Source: Grammothele lineata
Lineage: Eukaryota > Basidiomycota > Agaricomycetes > Polyporales > Polyporaceae
Assembly (NCBI GenBank): GCA_002150815.3
Contig: NDFF03000098.1
Coordinates: forward strand, 186,001 to 250,000
Direction of reading: 5' to 3'
Length of the DNA stretch: 64,000 nucleotides
Of the stretch, positions 58,673 through 64,000 are shown piece by piece. The translations under genes were made by a program, and so were the position numbers. Numbering within the stretch: the stretch's first letter is position 1; each line of letters starts with the position of its first letter. The notes below the pieces were generated by a model. That model was not told where the DNA came from. It worked only from the letters and a program-made list of their open reading frames with translations, and did not search any database.

Positions 58673-61379
58673 TTATCCAGACAAAGTAAGCTGCGATGAG
58701 CGCCGCTTGGAAGCACGCGAAGATTCTGTGGGTGTGATCGCGGCTGTGTCCCTCGGCGGGCGATACCCCTGCTGTAGCTGGTCGGGCGTCTTGTCGACCT
58801 TGGGCCATCTAGACATGTCCTTGAGGTGCTTGAGAAGCAGCACGCACATGTCCGACTGGTCATTGAGCATCTTGACATGGTCCTCGGCTTTCCTGAGCCT
58901 CTCAGCCTCCTCCGTCTGTATACGCCCCGCCTCCACCGCCGTCTTGCCACCACCTGTCGAGTTGACTGCGGGCTCATCATCCACGAACGGGCCCTTCATG
59001 TGCACCTGTATTCTCTGTTCGATGAAGCTCCACATATAATCCCATTGATCGTCGTCTATCCTGTACTTGGGCTCGTCCGCGTACCCGACGCCAGTCTCCG
59101 TGGGTTGAGCCTTCCCTTCGCCGCGTCGACGAGAGCGTAGCGCGAGCGCAACACCTGAAGGTAGTCATGGATGAGGGCGCTGATTGGGTGCAAGTCGGAA
59201 TTGACGCCATTTCCAGGCAGCAGAAACTAGAAATATTCCTTGCCACCGGCGTGGTAAAATGCTAGCTTCCCATCGGTCACAGCGTACTCCTTTTCTATGC
59301 CGCAGTAGAGCTCTTCCTGACCCTCGACCTGGGTGTAAGCATCGAAGTAGTCGTAGATGAACTTTCCAACGTCCTTGCAGTTGTGCTTCAGGTATCGGAT
59401 CGTGTACCAAATGAGCACGTAGAAGAACGATTCCATCTCGTCGGCGACGATAACCTTTTCAGACGGGTTCCAAAGCAGGTGAACAGAAAGGTATTGCCAC
59501 GTTCCCTGAGAGCTAGCGTTCAGCGGGTTTTCCAAATTGTGATATGGTGCAAACTCACCGTGCGATTGATTGCTCGACAATCATCCGCGACCATGTTGTC
59601 CATGTTCACGATCGTTGCCGACAGCTCCCAATCTACGAGAATACCCGTGTACCAATAGACGTAAGTCCCATTGCCTATCTTCTCACGAACTTGGATGAGA
59701 ACATTGCCGGCACTAATGTCCCGGTGAATAACTCCAGCGATGTAGGCGTTCCGGTGGGCTACATGAGTCGTCAGCAAGTAATATGCCGTGGCTGACGAGG
59801 GTGCTTACCTTCCACGCACGAGATGAGCAAAATCACGAGCTCCAAGGCGTTCCTGAACTTGTTCATCGGTAGACAGACCTCCTCGACGACCATTCGGTAG
59901 TGCTTATGCGTTTTGAAGGGGCAGACCTTCTCCGGATTCTCTGAATTATCGGCCCGATGTTCTTCTAGCCAAAGGGTCTGCGTCCACGTCGTTTGATTTC
60001 TGACGTCTCCATGACAGACTAGTGTCGGCACTCCTTCGACATCCGCATCGTTCAGCCGTCGAAGAATATTGCCCTCGGACTCCATGCCCGCATGCGCAAT
60101 GCGCCAGCAATCCTTCAGCCATACAAACGCGCCGTCCGGATCGTCTGGCCTCTTCTTGGCCTCCAAGGCGACGTAACCACGTGTACCGCGGCCAACGACG
60201 CTATCCGCGGCGAAGGTAGGATCACCGACGAGGAACGTGCGCGTCTGGTCCAGCGTCGCATCGTATATCTCCAGCTTGTACGGATGCGTGCCTTGCTTGA
60301 ACGACTCTTTGAACATATCCCGAGCGTGCTCTTGCATAGCGTGCCCCTCGACCATCCGTGGCTCGCCCCGCCGTCGGACCATCTCCGCATAGAGTGGGTC
60401 GTCCATTCGGATGCGAGTCGCAGAGGTGTCGTGACCGCGTTGGGCGTCGGAGACGCGAGTGAAGTGCCAGAGGAACTCGGCGAGCATACTGTATCAGGGT
60501 TCTCGACGTAGTTGAACTTGTGCGTCGCGACCAACCCGGCTCTGTCCCAGCGGAGGATGCGTGCCATAGGGCCGAGAATGATAAGGTGGAATAGGTGGGT
60601 GAGATGTTGGCAGTGGAAGGTATTGGCTGCATATGAAGCCGTTTGGGCCAGAATCAGCTATCGGGCAGCTGACTCGGGGACGAAGTTTTCGGCGTCCTCG
60701 TCAATGGGGTCCTGCTTGACAGGTTCGGTCTTGCACTCGATCAAGAGCTCGACCGAGGACCAATCGAGCCCGTCTTCGCTCGTCCTATACGCATCTACGC
60801 CGCTGTCGCGTCGGTACATCGCGGCATCCACACGTTCTTTCGTTGTCTTGTCGGCGTCGGAGATGACGATGTAGAATCCATCGTGAGGGTTGTCGTAGAG
60901 CCATTCCGACGTGATCATCTGTGCCTAACAAGGCGGTCACTGGTCAGTTATCTTCAGGGCGTCCTTCAATGCGGTAGACGTACCAACGGCCCTTCATTGC
61001 CGTACATGTTCCTCTCGTTCTTGAAGTCTACGTTTCGGAGGTGGTCTCGTATGCCATCGGTAACGAGGGTGTTTGGGTCACACATGTCATCGTCCGGAAG
61101 GGTGAGGTGGACATCTATCATTTGGCGGTGGGTGCAGAGGGCGATTCTGTCGACAACCATCATTTCTTGGTTCTGTTGTTACTCCTTAGCATAGAGCGAC
61201 TGAACGGCGTTAGACTTGTTAGACTTGGCGTGAGTTTTCTTGGAGAGGAGCGTGCTCGTCTGTGTCTAGCCCTTGGACGAGATTCCTGTATTGCCTTTAT
61301 CACGGAAGTCGGACTCGGCAGTCTGCCGTGGCGATGGGCTTGCAGAACGGTAGTCAACGGAGTGGCTGGTGGTCAACGA
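58673..61379 (-). pseudogene. FunK1-type protein kinase, decayed
   Basis: Most of a fungal FunK1-type kinase is readable. It includes MMVVDRIALCTHRQM, WLYDNPHDGFYIV, ILRWDRAGLVATHKFNYVE, TFAADSVVGRGTRGYVALE, FVWLKDCWRIAHAG, GVIHRDISAGNVLI (catalytic loop), GILVDWELSA (metal Asp), GTWQYLSVHLL and VIVADEMESFFYVLIWY. The frame is broken repeatedly where homology appears to continue. TAG lies at 61266-61268 (after SSKG) and TAA at 61179-61181 (after YAKE). TAG lies at 60658-60660 between ESAAR and LILAQ. A frame change near 60488 separates YVENPDT from MLAEFLW. TAG lies at 59227-59229 after GGKEYF. A further frame change lies near 59115. Introns such as 59812 to 59764 look normal. The catalytic core is undamaged, so a shortened product is conceivable, but a recently inactivated gene is more likely. 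Confidence 0.8.
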
Positions 61380-62527
61380 TAGTGAGCTGGTTTATTGTCC
61401 AGAGACGTGATTCCCAGACATGATATTCGAAAGTGGGTGAGGTATGTATGTCCGGGAGGCAAGCGCAGCGATGGTAAGGGTACCGCAGGAAATGGGAGAA
61501 AACGATAGGTGGATAGAACTTGAGGAGGATCATTTTGTACGCACCTGATGCATAAGCAGCGTGCTGCTGGGAGATCGTCCGTTTCCTTTGGACTCCTGAC
61601 TCCGACACACCGACACGCGTTTGCGTTGAGGTCGTGGTTAGTTGCCAAGTTCGACCCGCCAGACTCTTCCGATCCGCGCAGGTTTTCGTCATGTGCCCGC
61701 GTTCATTCGGCGTCTAACAACGAACTCGCCACGTGGCACGGTCGGACACCGAACACTGCCAGACTCCAGTGCAACAAGGTGCAACAGCACTAGTAGCAGA
61801 TCACCGGGCACGTCTGAACGATGCTCAAAAGCCATTGCGTATGGCATTCCCATGCCATTCGATGTGTGTTGCCTTTGTTCTGTCAGGGAACATCACCGCG
61901 ACCGCGAGTATCGATGATGTTATCAGGCTCGTTGCCAGAGACGACTCGGACGGTCCATGTTTTCATGCGTCGTAACATCATGCTTTCAGATGACTCCAAC
62001 GATGACCGTGACTTATGTATGTACATAGCGATTCTATTGTCCTACAACCACCGTGGAAGTCAACGAGGAAGGTGTTCGTAGATCACGTAAGAGTATGCAG
62101 GGATGACGTCCTAGCAATGCAGGCGGCAGACTCTATACGAGAGCGTAGGATATGCGTAATCGTTCATACAGCTTCTGGTCTCGGCGCACATATAGATCAT
62201 GAGCAAGGCGAGTTAGTAGTCATATGCCAAGGAGCGCCCTAAAGAGGGGGTGTCAGCAATTCACGGAACGTTCAGTCTCTGAGTGGCTTACCGGGATTTT
62301 CTGGTTTGCGAGAGTTGTATCTGGGCTGTATTTTCCTATTGCCTGGCGACTGGACTCATAAAACGCGATGAACATGAGAATCAGCTACGAATTATCTTGA
62401 AATTCGAACTGCCTATTTCGTCTTCCTAGCATATTCACAGAAAGGCATTGAGGAGCAGCGTGAGCTTATTAGCATGTGTGATTATACAGGAATAAGTTAG
62501 GCGTATAGTATCGTAGAAGTCTATGCG
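61380..62527. other. Intergenic, no gene supported
   Basis: About 1.1 kb between the kinase pseudogene 5' end and the TIM22 3' end. Short frames only. Confidence 0.45.
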
Positions 62528-63257
62528 TCAATCCTCGCTGTCGGCGCATCAGCAGAGCACATAAACTCGAGAAGGGGATGACGCACTCTGACGTTTCTCG
62601 TCGGAGGAACATGTCGATGGCGGCCGAGAATGCAGCGAATCCCAATCCGCCAAATAACGCTCCCTTGGGGCCCGTATTCCGTGCAAGGATGCCCCCCGCA
62701 ACGAAGCCAGCCGCTATTGGGTTGACCATATCGTTTCGTGCACGGTACTGCCCAACAGTTCAGCTCGGTGTCCGGGGGGACATGCGTGACGCGACAAAGT
62801 GCACTCACCGACTCGAAGACACACTCGATGCCTGCAAAGAGCGCACCGACTTTCCCGAAGCCGCGGCCGGACTTGTACATATTCCTGCCCATCTCTTTGA
62901 AGATCTCGCGCGCTTTCTGCTGCGTGCTGAGGTTCTGGCGGAGGAGCGGGTCCTCGTACGCGAACGAGGCGCTCATGAGAGAGAAGAAACCGCCGATCGC
63001 GAAACCTGGGTAGACGAAGATGGAACCGCTTCCAACACTTCATCCCAACGTCGCTCGAGCGAGGATGAAGAAGATAAGAACGAACCTCCAACGCCAGCAA
63101 TGACGGTCTTGGCCACACACGACTCCATGCCCACATTCATCCACTTCTGGTACTGCTGTGCTTGCATGAAGTTTGCGCGTTCCTCTTCCGAGATACCTGG
63201 GGGAAGCGGCTCCTTTCCTGCCGCGTATATTGGCGCAGTCATCGGTAGGTTGTTCAT
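62528..63257 (-). CDS. TIM22: TIM22, mitochondrial inner-membrane carrier translocase subunit
   Basis: Four exons (63257-63086, 63005-62809, 62747-62587, 62537-62528) give 179 residues, the usual fungal length. Sequence landmarks of Tim22: [106 protein letters not shown] and a C-terminus RRETSDED. Four membrane helices with GxxxG packing and paired Cys residues are present. It forms the channel of the TIM22 complex, which inserts carrier-type proteins into the inner membrane. The last coding exon is only 10 nt (3 codons including stop). An essential single-copy housekeeping gene. Confidence 0.95.
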
Positions 63258-63507
63258 AGCTGCGGAGGGACTGCCCGGGGCGCAGTGCTAGCAAAGGAAA
63301 GTATGGTGGCCGGGCAAGCAAAGCAGGGCAAGACACGCGTCGATCAAGCGCTCGCAATAATTCGGCGCTGCTGAGGTAAGCCGGACCGCCCGGCACGGAG
63401 CGCGTCCGGTTCGAGTTCACTTCGCGCGTCCTCTACGATGTTCGACTCGAGTTCTTCCGCCACCGTTCCTCTGTTCCTCTCCATCTCCTTCTTTCCTCGC
63501 ATCCGCG
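63258..63507. promoter_or_regulatory. Bidirectional promoter between TIM22 and LCMT1
   Basis: Only 250 bp separate the two divergent start codons, so both housekeeping genes must share this control region. The part next to the methyltransferase is pyrimidine-rich on the + strand (CTCTCCATCTCCTTCTTTCC), typical of fungal leaders. Confidence 0.6.
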
Positions 63508-63991
63508 ATGTTTCCGCCCGGTCAACGCTTACCGGAGGGTGACTCTGCTATCCGCGCGACAGACGGCGACGCCGCACTCGCACGTCTCTCCGCCGTGCAG
63601 CGCGGCTACCTTTCCGACCCGTACATCTTCCCGCTCGTCGCGCGCCCGCACCTCCAACCGCCGCGACCCCCGCTCATCAACGTCGGCACGCACGTCCGTG
63701 CAGAAGCCCTCGATGAGCTTGTTTCTGCGTGGCTCGCGCTCTCCGCGCAGGAGGGCGCGCGCTGTCAGATCCTGAGCCTGGGCGCCGGGAGCGATACACG
63801 GTTTTGGCGCATCGCGGTGCGTAGTCGCGGACGCGAATGGAGGGAAAGGAAACAGAGCTGACCGAGCGCGTGAAGGTAGGCAGGCCCGCAGCGGGATGCC
63901 CTCGCGAAGTACATTGAGATCGACTTTCCCGAGAATACAACAAAGAAGGCCATGGCCATCCGAAAGAGCAAGGACCTCAGTGGCGCGCTGG
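63508..63991 (+). CDS. PPM1: PP2A leucine carboxyl methyltransferase 1, 3' part outside window
   Basis: Two exons are visible (63508-63816, 63892-63991); the second ends at a GTAAGC donor at 63992 and the gene continues beyond the window. The N-terminus contains AIRATDGDAALARLSAVQRGYLSDPY and PPLINVGTHVRAEALD. The SAM-binding motif LSLGAGSDTRFW follows (to residue 100), then YIEIDFPENTTKKA. These are hallmarks of leucine carboxyl methyltransferase 1 (yeast Ppm1), which methylates the C-terminal Leu of the PP2A catalytic subunit and so controls assembly of the holoenzyme. Divergent from TIM22. Confidence 0.92.
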
Positions 63992-64000
63992 GTAAGCCTG

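Noticed and set aside
1..64000. CRISPR arrays, rRNA genes, bacterial-style operons
   Set aside because: No regularly spaced direct repeats, no rRNA-like sequence and clear spliceosomal introns throughout.

Overview
This is nuclear DNA from a filamentous basidiomycete, most likely a wood-decay Agaricomycete of polypore type. Genes are cut by many introns of about 50-70 nt with GT..AG ends. The gene families are typical of that group: HET-domain incompatibility proteins beginning MWLLNT/S, a fungal-type (FunK1-like) protein kinase, alpha-arrestin, OPT transporter and a PEP-mutase/isocitrate-lyase family enzyme. One tRNA has a short intron next to its anticodon. No bacterial-style operons, CRISPR arrays or rRNA genes were seen. 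All gene models were built by hand from splice signals and reading-frame continuity.

Layout. 0-2 kb: an uninterrupted DDE transposase ORF running off the left edge. 5-9 kb: oligopeptide transporter, then a tRNA-Ala. 12-13 kb: a seven-span membrane protein. 15-38 kb: an incompatibility-type region with four HET genes (A at 15.9-18.6, B at 25.8-28.3, C at 29.1-31.3, D at 35.7-38.0 kb) and a nonsense-riddled HET pseudogene. A metacaspase, an MFS transporter, a four-exon membrane protein and an unidentified 207-aa protein lie among them. 39.7-42.9 kb: a large alpha-arrestin with a PPxY motif. 43.6-57.7 kb: two flavocytochrome-b2-type FMN dehydrogenases flanking a single-pass membrane protein, then a PEP-mutase/isocitrate-lyase family gene. 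58.7-61.4 kb: a decayed FunK1-type kinase. 62.5-64 kb: TIM22 and the start of the PP2A leucine carboxyl methyltransferase, divergently transcribed.

Two themes stand out. First, the HET proteins share, after the HET domain, a second conserved module marked by VPxxWxGxxP, a CxxDHxxxW-type motif and (G)(K/R)TLE. A catalytically intact metacaspase lies between HET genes, so both recognition and execution functions of a cell-death response could sit in one neighbourhood. Second, both FMN dehydrogenases lack a mitochondrial presequence and end in -SKM, a peroxisomal type-1 signal. With the nearby PEPM/ICL enzyme, this resembles the two oxalate-forming routes of wood-rot fungi (glyoxylate dehydrogenase and oxaloacetate hydrolase). 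Both functional readings are inference.

Decay is visible too: the HET pseudogene, the kinase pseudogene and a frame mismatch inside HET D. A 43-bp perfect inverted repeat sits in the gene-poor 53-54 kb interval.
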